Assembly: GCF_905480415.1 (NCBI RefSeq)
Contig: NZ_CAJQQI010000029.1
Span: 1-32,945, forward strand
From: an uncultured Algibacter sp.
GTDB taxonomy: Bacteria > Bacteroidota > Bacteroidia > Flavobacteriales > Flavobacteriaceae
DNA length: 32,945 nucleotides
Direction: 5' to 3'
In this document: positions 1 to 8,359 of the stretch, one piece after another
Layout of the letters: each line of letters opens with the position of its first letter
Numbering within the stretch: position 1 is the first letter of the stretch
The notes under the pieces: generated by a model
Seen by the model: only the letters and a program-made list of their open reading frames with translations
Databases searched by the model: none
What the model was told of the DNA's origin: nothing
Program-made: the position numbers and the translations under genes

Positions 1-54
1 AAAAGCGACGACGAAAAATACGGGGTTTGTTATTGCGATTTAAGACCAAAATAA
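1..54 (+). CDS. C-terminal tail of an unidentified protein (5' partial)
   Basis: The first frame is open from the window edge to a TAA at 52-54 and encodes 17 residues ending YCDLRPK. A hairpin starts right after the stop, which fits the end of a real plus-strand gene that begins outside the window. The tail is too short to assign a family. It has two cysteines in a CYC pattern, which alone says nothing firm. Confidence 0.5.
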   Translation, partial: KSDDEKYGVCYCDLRPK

Positions 55-91
55 AAAAGGTCGCTTCAAAATACATTAAAGCAACCTTTTT
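54..91 (-). terminator. Intrinsic terminator of the btuB-like gene
   Basis: A 12-bp hairpin pairs 55-66 with 79-90. On the minus strand its one imperfect pair is a G-U wobble, and it is followed by a run of T residues. On the plus strand the same pair is a C-A mismatch. It lies about 20 bases after the btuB stop, so its main role is to end that transcript; it may also work for the partial plus-strand gene. Confidence 0.75.
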
Positions 92-110
92 ATATTTCTT
101 TTTTTGCTTA

Positions 111-1979
111 TTATAAATTTAAATTCAACCCTAAACTTATATTTCTTCCTCTTGTTGTATATCCCAAAATTTCAAAATAATCTTCATTTAATACGTTAGT
201 GACATTTGCAAAAAGCTTCAATTTATTGTTAATTAATTTATGACTAAAATATAAGTCGATTAATGAATAAGAACTTAATTCTTCATTTGAAAATGTTGAA
301 AAATTAGTATCTGTTCTACTCCCTACAAATTGATAATTTAAAGATGCATATGTCGTTTTAGAAAAATCATATCCTAAACTTGCATTCGCTTTATGTTTTG
401 GTATTCTCAATCTCACACCATCTTTTAACTCGGTAAACGTATAGTTAGTAGAAATTGATAAATCTTTTACAACATCAACTTGAGCTTCCAATTCAAAACC
501 ATGCACAGTAGCATCTGTAGTTGCGTTTTCATAAGCTGAAGTATAAATAATGGTATTGGCTTCTTTCCTATTAAAATACACACCATTTATACGGAATCCT
601 TTTTTTGTATTGAACTCTAAACCACCTTCTATGGTTTGATTTTCTTCTGGTTTTAAATCTGGATTTGCTCCAAAAAAGCCAAATAATTGGGACAAATTAG
701 GCGCAATAAACGATGTAGCATAAGAACCAAATGCTTTAGCATAACCCTCATTTACAGCAATATCATAAGAAGGGTTTAAGCTATAAACCAAATGTGAACC
801 ATACTCACTATGATTATTTAGTCTTCCCCCTGCATTTAAATTCAATCCAAAATCAGAAACATAAACAACATTCAAATAAGGGTCTGTATTTGTGAAACTT
901 TCTTCAGTGGTAAACAAACTATTGTAATCACTATAATTCAAACCTACTATCGTATAAAATGACTCATCAAAAATATATTTATTAAAAGCATCAATAACAT
1001 AGCTATCGGCTTCATTAACAGAACCAAATTCAGAAATAGTTTCTCTATCTATTTTAGTATACGCAGCATTTACTTGAAAGCTTCCATTTTCATAAGTAAA
1101 TTTAGGTGATACACCTACTCTTTTTTGCTGGGAAATATATTCATCATCCGTATCAGCAAAAGCATAAGCTGGCGCCGGGAATCCATCAATATCAGTTTTA
1201 AATTTATCATAACCAGCATAAGCTGTTATTTCAAAATTATCAGAGAATTCATAACCTAATTTTACATTGGTATTATATCTTGAAAAAGGATCTTTCTCTG
1301 GGTTTTCTGATTTTGAAGCAGATAAACCATCAGCATAACGATTACCAAAACTCGCTAAATATGTAAACTTATTTAGTGTACCATTCACAGACACATTGTT
1401 AGTAAAATTTGAGCCATTATAATTTAAATCATCTTGTGTTTGATTTGTACCTACTACTGATAAAAAACTAGCAGAAATTTCTTTTTTTGACGATTTTTTA
1501 GTGGTTATATTAATCACAGCAGTTGCAGCAGCATTACCATAAAGTGTACTTGAAGCTCCTTTTATTATTTCAATAGATTCAACAGTGTTTAAATTTAATA
1601 ATCTTAAATCAAAATCATTAGCTACAATTGAAGGATCATTAATCTGTACGCCATCAATAAGTACTAAAACTTGCCTATTGTTCCCGCCCCTTATAAAGGT
1701 TCCTAAATTTTGGCCTTCAACACCGCGACTACCATTAATTTCAATACCACTTTTAGTATTAATTAATTCTGAAACAGTTCTACCTTGGTTTCTTTCGATC
1801 TCCTGTTGTGAGATTTTAATAACCGTTTTACCTGAATTTTCACGTTTTAATTTGAATCGTGAATCTGAAACAACAACTTCATCAAGTTGCTCTACTTTTG
1901 TTGAATCGATTTGCTCTTGCGCAAAACCAACCAATGAGAATCCTAAACATAGGAATCCAAAAACATTTGCTTTTTTCAT
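111..1979 (-). CDS. btuB: BtuB-like TonB-dependent outer-membrane receptor for cobalamin
   Basis: This 622-residue protein has a signal peptide (residues 1-20, ending at FAQ), a TonB-box-like DEVVV at 33-37, a plug domain at about 45-160 with IRGGNNRQVLVLIDG near 96-110, and a long beta-barrel ending NVLNEDYFEILGYTTRGRN with a C-terminal barrel strand. This is the layout of BtuB/FepA-type receptors, and the length is close to BtuB. Substrate assignment rests on context: a cobalamin riboswitch occupies its leader, and a BtuFCD-like ABC importer is transcribed divergently. It should sit in the outer membrane and pass corrinoids to the periplasm using TonB energy. A corrinoid other than B12 itself is possible. 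Confidence 0.9.
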   Translation of the reverse strand: MKKANVFGFLCLGFSLVGFAQEQIDSTKVEQLDEVVVSDSRFKLKRENSGKTVIKISQQEIERNQGRTVSELINTKSGIEINGSRGVEGQNLGTFIRGGNNRQVLVLIDGVQINDPSIVANDFDLRLLNLNTVESIEIIKGASSTLYGNAAATAVINITTKKSSKKEISASFLSVVGTNQTQDDLNYNGSNFTNNVSVNGTLNKFTYLASFGNRYADGLSASKSENPEKDPFSRYNTNVKLGYEFSDNFEITAYAGYDKFKTDIDGFPAPAYAFADTDDEYISQQKRVGVSPKFTYENGSFQVNAAYTKIDRETISEFGSVNEADSYVIDAFNKYIFDESFYTIVGLNYSDYNSLFTTEESFTNTDPYLNVVYVSDFGLNLNAGGRLNNHSEYGSHLVYSLNPSYDIAVNEGYAKAFGSYATSFIAPNLSQLFGFFGANPDLKPEENQTIEGGLEFNTKKGFRINGVYFNRKEANTIIYTSAYENATTDATVHGFELEAQVDVVKDLSISTNYTFTELKDGVRLRIPKHKANASLGYDFSKTTYASLNYQFVGSRTDTNFSTFSNEELSSYSLIDLYFSHKLINNKLKLFANVTNVLNEDYFEILGYTTRGRNISLGLNLNL

Positions 1980-2057
1980 TTTAATGAATAATTACTCGAG
2001 AATCGTATAAATCTATACGCAAACTTTTATCCCGAAAGTTTAACTTATTTGTTTTGA

Positions 2058-2200
2058 AAATGGCAGGTCTCCTGACTTGCGTCTTCATGTTGGTCTTCCC
2101 AAAGAATAATCTTCAGTGACATTGAAGTTGAACATGAAGCGTTGTAGCTCACAGTTGCGGGAACAGTCCTGGTATTTCACCAGATTCCCTTTTAATCCAT
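2058..2200 (-). promoter_or_regulatory. Cobalamin (B12) riboswitch in the btuB leader
   Basis: Read on the minus strand, the region shows the conserved blocks of the adenosylcobalamin-type aptamer in order: AAAGGGAATCTGGTG and CCAGGACTGTTCCCGCAACTG near 2193-2147, a GGGAAGACC block near 2101-2093, and the B12 box GCAAGTCAGGAGACCTGCC at 2080-2062. Between the box and the start codon are two small hairpins, including CGTATA/TATACG, without a clear U-run. Control by blocking translation therefore looks more likely than termination. The element should turn btuB down when cobalamin is plentiful. Confidence 0.95.
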
Positions 2201-2235
2201 TCAATCAAAAATTAAACAGAACCAAAATTTCGATG

Positions 2236-2243
2236 CAAAAGTA
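2236..2243 (-). promoter_or_regulatory. Bacteroidota-type -7 promoter element for btuB
   Basis: The minus strand reads TACTTTTG here, a match to the Bacteroidota -7 consensus TAnnTTTG. It would place the transcript start near 2229, just upstream of the whole riboswitch. The nearest upstream TTG is 25 bases away, a little longer than usual, so the -33 element is uncertain. Confidence 0.55.
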
Positions 2244-2361
2244 GATGATTTAAATAGAAGTAAATAAACAAATTCTACTTTTTCTGATTCATTTAATAAA
2301 TAAGATAAATAAAGCCGATAAGAAAATGAGCTATTATAACGCCACCTACTATATATATTGT

Positions 2362-2369
2362 TAAATTTG
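2362..2369 (+). promoter_or_regulatory. Possible -7 element for the btuFCD operon
   Basis: TAAATTTG matches TAnnTTTG and lies about 80 bases before the btuF start. No TTG is found at the expected -33 distance. A 12-bp inverted repeat (TGACA-AA-TGTCA, 2429-2440) lies between it and the start codon and could be an operator or chance. Confidence 0.35.
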
Positions 2370-2450
2370 AACAGTCTCGCATGATATTATTTTTTTTTGA
2401 AAATAGATATCTATCAAATAATTAAGCGTGACAAATGTCAGATTACATTT

Positions 2451-3596
2451 ATGAAGCATATTTTTTTTATTTTAATTATTTCATTAGGTTTATTAAATTG
2501 TAAAAATAAAATCAAAAAGCAATTAGAAGTCCCTATTGATAACACCTTTATTGACCTTAAATATGCCGAAGGTTTTTCTGTAAAAGATTTAGGAACACAT
2601 AAAATACTGGAAATAATAAATCCATGGCCAGAAACTGAGAAGCAATATCGTTATGTTTTAATAGATAAAGAACATGCTATAAAAACAACTTTTTCAAAAA
2701 ATGAATACGATGGCATCCTTATAAATCCGATCAAAAAAATAGTAGTCACATCAACAACCCATATTCCAGCTTTAGAATTATTAGGTGTTGAACATACATT
2801 AGTTGGCTTTCCCGGAACCGAATATATTTCTTCTGAAAGTGTAAGACATAATTTAGAAAACGGAGGAATAAGAGAACTTGGCAAAAATGAAGGGTTAAAC
2901 ACAGAAGTACTTTTGGAGCTTAATCCTGACCTTGTTGTTGGCTTTGAAATTGATGGAGGAAACCGATCATTAGAAACTATTAAAAATTCTGGAATTCCTG
3001 TCATATTTAATGGCGACTGGGTTGAAAATTCTCCGTTAGCTAAAGCGGAATGGATAAAGTTTTTCGGTATTTTGTATGGAAAAGAAAAAGAAGCAGATTC
3101 CATTTTCAATAAAATTGAAAGAGACTATTTAGAAGTGAAACAATTAGCCCAAAACGTGAAAACAAAACCAACCGTTTTGAGTGGTGCGATGCATAATGAT
3201 ATTTGGTATTTACCAAATGGTACGAGTACGGAAGCACAATTATTAAAAGATGCCAATGTAAACTATCTTTGGAGCGGCACAAAAGGTTCAGGAAGTTTGA
3301 AGTTGAACTTTGAATCCGTTTATGTGAAAGCTAAAGAAGCCGATATCTGGTTGAGCCCCTCAAATTATATAAGTTTTGAGGCTTTAAAAAATAGCAATGA
3401 AAATCACGCTATGTTTAAAGCCTTTCAAAATAAAAATATTTACACATTTACCAATACAACTGGAGCTACTGAAGGTGTTTTGTATTACGAATTAGGGATG
3501 ACAAGACCAGATTTGGTATTAAAAGATATTACCAAAATTTGTCATCCAGAACTATTAGAAAATTACGAACTTTTCTTCTTTAAACCTTTGAAATAA
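2451..3596 (+). CDS. btuF: BtuF-like ABC transporter substrate-binding lipoprotein
   Basis: The protein is a periplasmic binding protein of the helical-backbone type (Peribla_BP, the family of BtuF, FhuD and FepB). I chose the ATG at 2451 because it begins a lipoprotein signal, MKHIFFILIISLGLLNC, with the lipobox cysteine at residue 17; the upstream in-frame ATG at 2397 would put 18 polar residues before it. Family features include VVTSTTHIPALELLG and the ELNPDLVVGF segment. It would be anchored in a membrane facing the periplasm and deliver corrinoid to the BtuCD-like channel encoded next. An iron-siderophore substrate cannot be excluded from sequence, but the neighbouring B12 riboswitch and receptor favour cobalamin. 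Confidence 0.85.
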   Translation: MKHIFFILIISLGLLNCKNKIKKQLEVPIDNTFIDLKYAEGFSVKDLGTHKILEIINPWPETEKQYRYVLIDKEHAIKTTFSKNEYDGILINPIKKIVVTSTTHIPALELLGVEHTLVGFPGTEYISSESVRHNLENGGIRELGKNEGLNTEVLLELNPDLVVGFEIDGGNRSLETIKNSGIPVIFNGDWVENSPLAKAEWIKFFGILYGKEKEADSIFNKIERDYLEVKQLAQNVKTKPTVLSGAMHNDIWYLPNGTSTEAQLLKDANVNYLWSGTKGSGSLKLNFESVYVKAKEADIWLSPSNYISFEALKNSNENHAMFKAFQNKNIYTFTNTTGATEGVLYYELGMTRPDLVLKDITKICHPELLENYELFFFKPLK

Positions 3597-4628
3597 TTGG
3601 GAAACAAAAAGACATATCGAATACCCTTTTTAATATTGATAGTTATTTTAATAGCTTGTTTTTTTGTGAATATAAGTTTAGGCTCAGTGTCAATTCCATT
3701 AGAAGATATATTTAAGGGGCTTATTGGACATGCAACGGAACAAGAGCCCTGGCAACACATTATTAAAAACTACCGATTACCAAAAGCTTTAACTGCTGTA
3801 ATTGTTGGTTCGGGTTTGGGGATTTCAGGTTTATTAATGCAAACACTATTTAGAAATCCATTAGCAGGTCCTTTTGTTTTAGGTATCAGTTCTGGTGCAA
3901 GTTTGGGTGTAGCTTTAGTCATATTGGGATCTAGTATTTTTGGAGGCGTTTTAGCTTCTCTTTTAATCTCGAAATGGGGCGTAGTTATTGCTGCTAGTCT
4001 AGGTAGTTTTTTAGTTTTACTCGCCGTCTTGATGGTATCTTTAAAAGTTCGTGATACAATGGCAATTCTTATCATTGGACTCATGTTCGCAAGCATAACT
4101 TCAGCAATTGTAAGTGTACTCTCCTATTTTGGGTCTGCGGAACAATTGCAACAATACGTTTTTTGGGGCTTTGGTAGTTTAGGTAACGTATCATGGGAAG
4201 ATCTTGGCATTTTATTCTTGATTTATGCTTTGGGCATTACGCTTGGTATTTCGGCAATCAAATCTTTAAACACTTTACTTTTGGGAGAGAACTATGCTAA
4301 AAGTTTAGGATTAAATATAAAACAAAGTCGCTTAGTAATAATTATAGCCACAAGTTTATTAGCAGGAACTATTACTGCTTTTACAGGACCTATTGCCTTT
4401 ATTGGTTTGGCTATTCCACATTTAACTCGACAAATTTTTAATACTTCAAACCACAAAATTTTACTACCTGCTGTTTTTTTATTTGGAGCTATAGTGATGT
4501 TAATTTGTGATAGTATTGCTCAACTACCTAACAGTGATTTCACTTTACCTATAAATGCCATTACATCATTAGTTGGTGCTCCCGTTGTAATTTGGTTATT
4601 AGTTAGAAAACGAAAAATAGTATTTTAA
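3597..4628 (+). CDS. btuC: BtuC-like FecCD-family ABC transporter permease
   Basis: This 343-residue membrane protein has about nine or ten hydrophobic helices, the first at roughly 10-30, and the FecCD-family segment GENYAKSLGLN near residue 231 that contacts the ATPase. Conserved family stretches include RLPKALTAVIVGSGLGISG, FRNPLAGPFVLGISSGAS and TGPIAFIGLAIPH. It forms the channel of the importer with the genes on either side. The start is a TTG directly after the TAA of btuF with no spacer, so translation is probably coupled. The next in-frame ATG is far inside the protein and would remove a membrane helix. Confidence 0.88.
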   Translation: MGNKKTYRIPFLILIVILIACFFVNISLGSVSIPLEDIFKGLIGHATEQEPWQHIIKNYRLPKALTAVIVGSGLGISGLLMQTLFRNPLAGPFVLGISSGASLGVALVILGSSIFGGVLASLLISKWGVVIAASLGSFLVLLAVLMVSLKVRDTMAILIIGLMFASITSAIVSVLSYFGSAEQLQQYVFWGFGSLGNVSWEDLGILFLIYALGITLGISAIKSLNTLLLGENYAKSLGLNIKQSRLVIIIATSLLAGTITAFTGPIAFIGLAIPHLTRQIFNTSNHKILLPAVFLFGAIVMLICDSIAQLPNSDFTLPINAITSLVGAPVVIWLLVRKRKIVF

Positions 4629-5423
4629 ATGGAAAGCAAAAACCAACATATCATTTTAAAAACTAAAGATTTATCAATTGGTTATACTTCAAAAAAAGGA
4701 AAAACTATAGTTGCTTCAAACATCAATATTGCATTAAAGAAAGGGAGCCTTGTAGGTCTAATTGGAGCGAATGGCATTGGTAAATCTACGCTTTTAAGAA
4801 CACTTACTAATGTTCAAAACGCTTTAAGCGGAAAAGTTTTGATTAATGATACTGATTTCCTGAAATACGCTCCAATTGATTTAGCCAAAGTAATGAGTTT
4901 AGTTTTAACCGAACCTTTAGCTGCAAAAAACTTATCTGTTTTAGATCTCGTAGCTTTAGGAAGACAGCCTTATACAAACTGGGTTGGCAACTTATCTCAA
5001 AATGATATCGAGATAGTCAATACCGCGCTAGAACAAACTAATATTACTGACTTAAAACATAAAAAATGTTTTGAATTAAGTGATGGTCAATTACAAAAAG
5101 TGATGATTGCTCGTGCCTTGGCTCAGGATACCGATTTGATTATTCTTGATGAACCCACCACGCATTTAGATATGTATCATAAAGCGTACATTTTAAAATT
5201 ACTTAAGAAACTGGCTAAGGAAACCAATAAAACTATTTTGTTTTCATCACATGAAATAGATTTAGCTATTCAGTTATGTGATAATTTAATCGTGATGACA
5301 AATAATGAAGTGGTCTCAGATGAACCATGTAATCTTATTTCTAAAGGCACTTTTGAAACATTATTCCCAAAGGATTTAATTGCATTTGATGAAAAAACAG
5401 GTAGTTTTAGGATAAAAAAATAA
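4629..5423 (+). CDS. btuD: BtuD-like ABC transporter ATP-binding protein
   Basis: This 264-residue ATPase carries Walker A GANGIGKST (46-54), a signature LSDGQ (150-154), Walker B LIILDEP (170-176), a D-loop at 178-181 and the switch histidine His208 in SSHEID. It belongs to the FepC/BtuD group that powers FecCD permeases. The second glycine of the usual LSGGQ signature is Asp, a change also known in other importers of this group, so activity is expected. The ATG follows the btuC stop with no gap, completing a btuF-btuC-btuD operon. Confidence 0.88.
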   Translation: MESKNQHIILKTKDLSIGYTSKKGKTIVASNINIALKKGSLVGLIGANGIGKSTLLRTLTNVQNALSGKVLINDTDFLKYAPIDLAKVMSLVLTEPLAAKNLSVLDLVALGRQPYTNWVGNLSQNDIEIVNTALEQTNITDLKHKKCFELSDGQLQKVMIARALAQDTDLIILDEPTTHLDMYHKAYILKLLKKLAKETNKTILFSSHEIDLAIQLCDNLIVMTNNEVVSDEPCNLISKGTFETLFPKDLIAFDEKTGSFRIKK

Positions 5424-5516
5424 GAATTCATAAAAATAGATTTCTAATAGAAATCTTCTGTACCAGTCTTTAATCTTTCAACTTAAAAATTTATCTTTGA
5501 TTATATTCCTTTCTAA

Positions 5517-6837
5517 ATGAACGACAGTCTTATTCTTATTATATCCATTTTAATTTCTGCAGCTATTGGGGCCTATTTAGGCATGCTTTACACAAAACTT
5601 AAAAGTAAAAGTGACCAAAGCACGCTTAAAGAACGGCAAAACCAAATGGGCTTAACCATTGAAGAGCTAAAACAAAATTTAACCAAAATAGAAACTGAAC
5701 GTGAAGAGATTCGAAGAGAAAAAGAATTTTTAAGCACAGAATTAGCTAAAAGAAATTCGGAATACGAAAATCTACAACAATTAAATGTAAAACGTGATGC
5801 TGAAATAGAAGAACGACAAGAGCAATTACGTAAAGATTTTGAACTTTTAGCCACTAAAATTCTTGATGAAAAGTCTGAAAAATTCACAATTCAGAATAAA
5901 GAAAACATCAAAAATATTTTGAATCCACTTCAAGAAAAAATTAAAGTTTTTGAAGAGAAAGTCGATTTAACTCAGAAAGAAAGCATCAGTATGCATTCGG
6001 CATTAAAAGAGCAATTACTGGGATTAAAAGACCTCAACCAACAAATGACAAAGGAAGCTACCAATTTAACTAGAGCATTAAAAGGCGACAGTAAAATGCA
6101 AGGTAATTGGGGAGAATTAGTTTTAGAACGACTTAGAAAAATCAGGCTTAGAAAAAGACCGAGAGTATTTTGTTCAACAAAGTTTTACAAGAGAAGATGG
6201 CTCTCGTGTTTTACCTGATGTAGTTTTACATCTTCCTGATGGTAAAAAAATGATTATTGATAGTAAAGTATCTTTAACAGATTATGAGCGTTTGGTTAAT
6301 GCAGACGATATTGAAAAGGCACCTTTTCTAAAAGCCCATATTAACTCTATTCGAAAACACGTAGACCAACTTTCAGATAAAAATTATCAAGATTTATATG
6401 ATATTGAATCGCCAGATTTCGTACTCATGTTTATCCCTATAGAACCAGCATTTGCAATAGTTGTAAATGAAGATAATTCCATCTATAATCGAGCCTTTGA
6501 AAAGAATATTGTTATTGTAACACCATCTACCTTACTTGCAACTTTACGGACCATTGACAGCATGTGGAACAACGAAAAGCAACAACAAAATGCCATAGAA
6601 ATTGCACGACAAGCTGGGGCACTTTATGATAAATTTGAGGGCTTAGTTTCAGATCTTACTGGTGTTGGGAAAAAAATTGATGCAGCAAAAAGTGATTATT
6701 CTTCAGCTATGAATAAACTAGTTGAAGGAAGAGGCAACCTTATTACAAGTGTCGAAAAACTAAAAAAAATGGGTGCAAAAGCTAAAAAATCTCTTCCTGA
6801 AGCTATTATAAAACGTGCTGAAGAAGACACTAATTAA
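5517..6837 (+). pseudogene. rmuC: rmuC, DNA recombination protein RmuC, split by a frameshift
   Basis: Two frames together encode one RmuC. The first part (5517-about 6131) has an N-terminal membrane helix (about residues 4-26), a long charged coiled coil and the family motif QGNWGELVLER. The frame then shifts. The second part resumes at about 6133 in another frame with LEKSGLEKDREYF, followed by REDGSRVLPDVVLHLPDG and IDSKVSLTDYERL, and ends at 6837. Against the family pattern (one residue before LE), two bases appear to be missing near 6132-6135. The joined product would be about 440 residues, normal for RmuC. RmuC limits recombination between inverted repeats. Either the gene is truly broken or this is a sequence error; the intact downstream half suggests an error or a recent event. 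Confidence 0.85.
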
Positions 6838-6850
6838 ACTAATTTATTTG

Positions 6851-7198
6851 ATGAAATTTTTAATTAAACTATTTATAGTCATACTCATCGTATTTGCTGG
6901 GTTTTTCAGTTTCGTCTATTTTGCGCACTACAGTGATGGCATAAGAGCAGGAAAACTTGTAAAGTTTAGCAATAAGGGTATTCTATTTAAAACTTGGGAA
7001 GGAGAAATAAGTCAAGGCGTTTCTGAGGCTCAAACATTTATCTTTTCTGTTGAAGATGACGAAAAGCAAACCATTGAAGACTTAAATAGATTACAAGGTA
7101 AATTTGTTAAACTTCATTATTTTGAGCGTTACAAAACATTATTTTGGCTTGGAGATACAAAATATTTCATAACTAAAGTTGAAGAAGAACAAAATTAA
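6851..7198 (+). CDS. Small single-pass membrane protein, function unknown
   Basis: This 115-residue protein has one N-terminal membrane helix (about residues 2-23) followed by a soluble domain with LVKFSNKGILFKTWEGEISQG and a tail rich in aromatic residues (FERYKTLFWLGDTKYF). I chose the ATG at 6851; the upstream in-frame start would overlap the end of rmuC and add a hydrophilic extension. Related flavobacterial proteins are, as I recall, often labelled 6-phosphogluconate dehydrogenase, but no dinucleotide-binding fold is visible and the length is far too short. It lies 2 bases before the thioesterase gene, so the two are probably co-transcribed. Confidence 0.7.
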   Translation: MKFLIKLFIVILIVFAGFFSFVYFAHYSDGIRAGKLVKFSNKGILFKTWEGEISQGVSEAQTFIFSVEDDEKQTIEDLNRLQGKFVKLHYFERYKTLFWLGDTKYFITKVEEEQN

Positions 7199-7200
7199 AT

Positions 7201-7737
7201 ATGTTTAAACACGTCAAGGAATCTCAAGTATCGCTAACGGAGCTTATGCTGCCATCACACTCGAATTTTAGCGGTAAAATTCATGGTGGGCATATATTAA
7301 ACCTAATGGACCAGATAGCTTTTGCTTGTGCATCAAAGCATTCTAGAAATTACTGCGTAACCGCATCTGTCAATAAAGTTGATTTTTTAAATCCGATTGA
7401 AGTAGGTGAATTAGTAACTCTAAAAGCCTCTGTTAATTATACTGGTAAAACATCTATGGTAATTGGGTTAAGAGTAGAATCAGAAAACATCCAAACGGGG
7501 AAAGTAAAACATTGTAACTCCTCTTATTTTACAATGGTTGCGAAGGATGAAAACGGAAAAAATGTAAAAGTCCCTGGTTTAATTTTAGATACTGAGCAAA
7601 GTGTTAGACGTTTTGCAAGAAGCATAGCTAGACAAAACCAAACTAGAAAAAGATCATCTAATTTTAAAGCTTCAGAATTTAAAGTTGAAGAGCACATTGA
7701 ATTTATAAAAAAACAGAATGCTAAGGTGGACTTGTAA
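7201..7737 (+). CDS. Acyl-CoA thioesterase, hotdog fold (YciA/Acot type)
   Basis: The 178-residue protein has a single hotdog domain with the motif KIHGGHILNLMDQIAF (27-41), including the conserved HGG and the Asp37 that acts in catalysis in this family, then VTASVNKVDFLNPIEVGE and the KASVNYTGKTSM strand. Enzymes of this group hydrolyse acyl-CoA to free CoA and fatty acid in the cytoplasm. The C-terminal 50 residues are charged and basic (RQNQTRKRSS) and lie outside the domain. Acyl chain preference cannot be read from sequence. Confidence 0.85.
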   Translation: MFKHVKESQVSLTELMLPSHSNFSGKIHGGHILNLMDQIAFACASKHSRNYCVTASVNKVDFLNPIEVGELVTLKASVNYTGKTSMVIGLRVESENIQTGKVKHCNSSYFTMVAKDENGKNVKVPGLILDTEQSVRRFARSIARQNQTRKRSSNFKASEFKVEEHIEFIKKQNAKVDL

Positions 7738-7851
7738 TGGAAGTTTTTTTATATTATCTTAACAGATATACTAAATCACTTATAAGCCTTAGTAAGGATG
7801 TATCGATTTAATTTTTGTGACCTAGAAAATGTATTCAAATAAATAGAGTTT

Positions 7852-8235
7852 ATGCGAAAATGGATTGTAGTATTAGCTATTATATTTCTCGCTGCTGCAG
7901 GTAGTTATTTATACTTGTTTCGTGAGCATAGAGATATTAAAAATGAAAAACCAGAATTAATAATCACATCCGCTTTAATCATTAGCGAGTTTATTCAAGA
8001 ACCAAGCAAATCAGAACAAAAATATTTAAACAAAACAATTCAAGTTTCAGGAATAATTAAAGAAATTAATCCAAGAGGCCTCTTGTTGTCAGATGGGATT
8101 TATTGCACTATCAATGATAGTTTGGCTCATTCTTCTTTGAATATTGAAACACAAATAACAATTAAAGGTCGTGTTATTGGATTTGATGATTTACTAGAAC
8201 AAATCAAGTTAGATCAATGTTTTATTTTAAATTAG
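7852..8235 (+). CDS. Membrane-anchored OB-fold protein (tRNA_anti-like)
   Basis: This 127-residue protein has an N-terminal membrane helix (about 3-23) and a C-terminal region of alternating beta strands (about 58-125: KTIQVSGIIKEIN, LLLSDGIYCTIND, QITIKGRVIG, IKLDQCFIL) that fits the short OB-fold domain called tRNA_anti-like. Despite that name, nothing suggests RNA binding here: the domain would face the periplasm. It begins a run of four plus-strand genes for exported proteins, with a 124-base gap before the next. Two cysteines (85 and 123) could form a disulfide. Confidence 0.65.
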   Translation: MRKWIVVLAIIFLAAAGSYLYLFREHRDIKNEKPELIITSALIISEFIQEPSKSEQKYLNKTIQVSGIIKEINPRGLLLSDGIYCTINDSLAHSSLNIETQITIKGRVIGFDDLLEQIKLDQCFILN

Positions 8236-8359
8236 ATAATTCGATTTGTAAAATGCGCTTAAAGTATTTGTCTATGATTTTAAAGAATATTAATTATTAA
8301 AAATCTAATGGTATATGATTAATGCAAAAAGATTTATAAAACCTAAACACTAAATATAT

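Noticed and set aside
1585-2010. Plus-strand reading frame of 141 codons opposite btuB
   Set aside because: It is antisense to the well-supported receptor gene, its protein has no family features, and its composition follows the other strand.
2651-3109. Minus-strand frame of 152 codons opposite btuF
   Set aside because: It is a shadow of the binding-protein gene with no recognisable domain and a Ser/Pro-rich sequence typical of antisense frames.
5438-5456. Hairpin AGATTTC/GAAATCT after btuD as a terminator
   Set aside because: The stem has only 7 AT-rich pairs and no U run follows, so I did not list it as a terminator.
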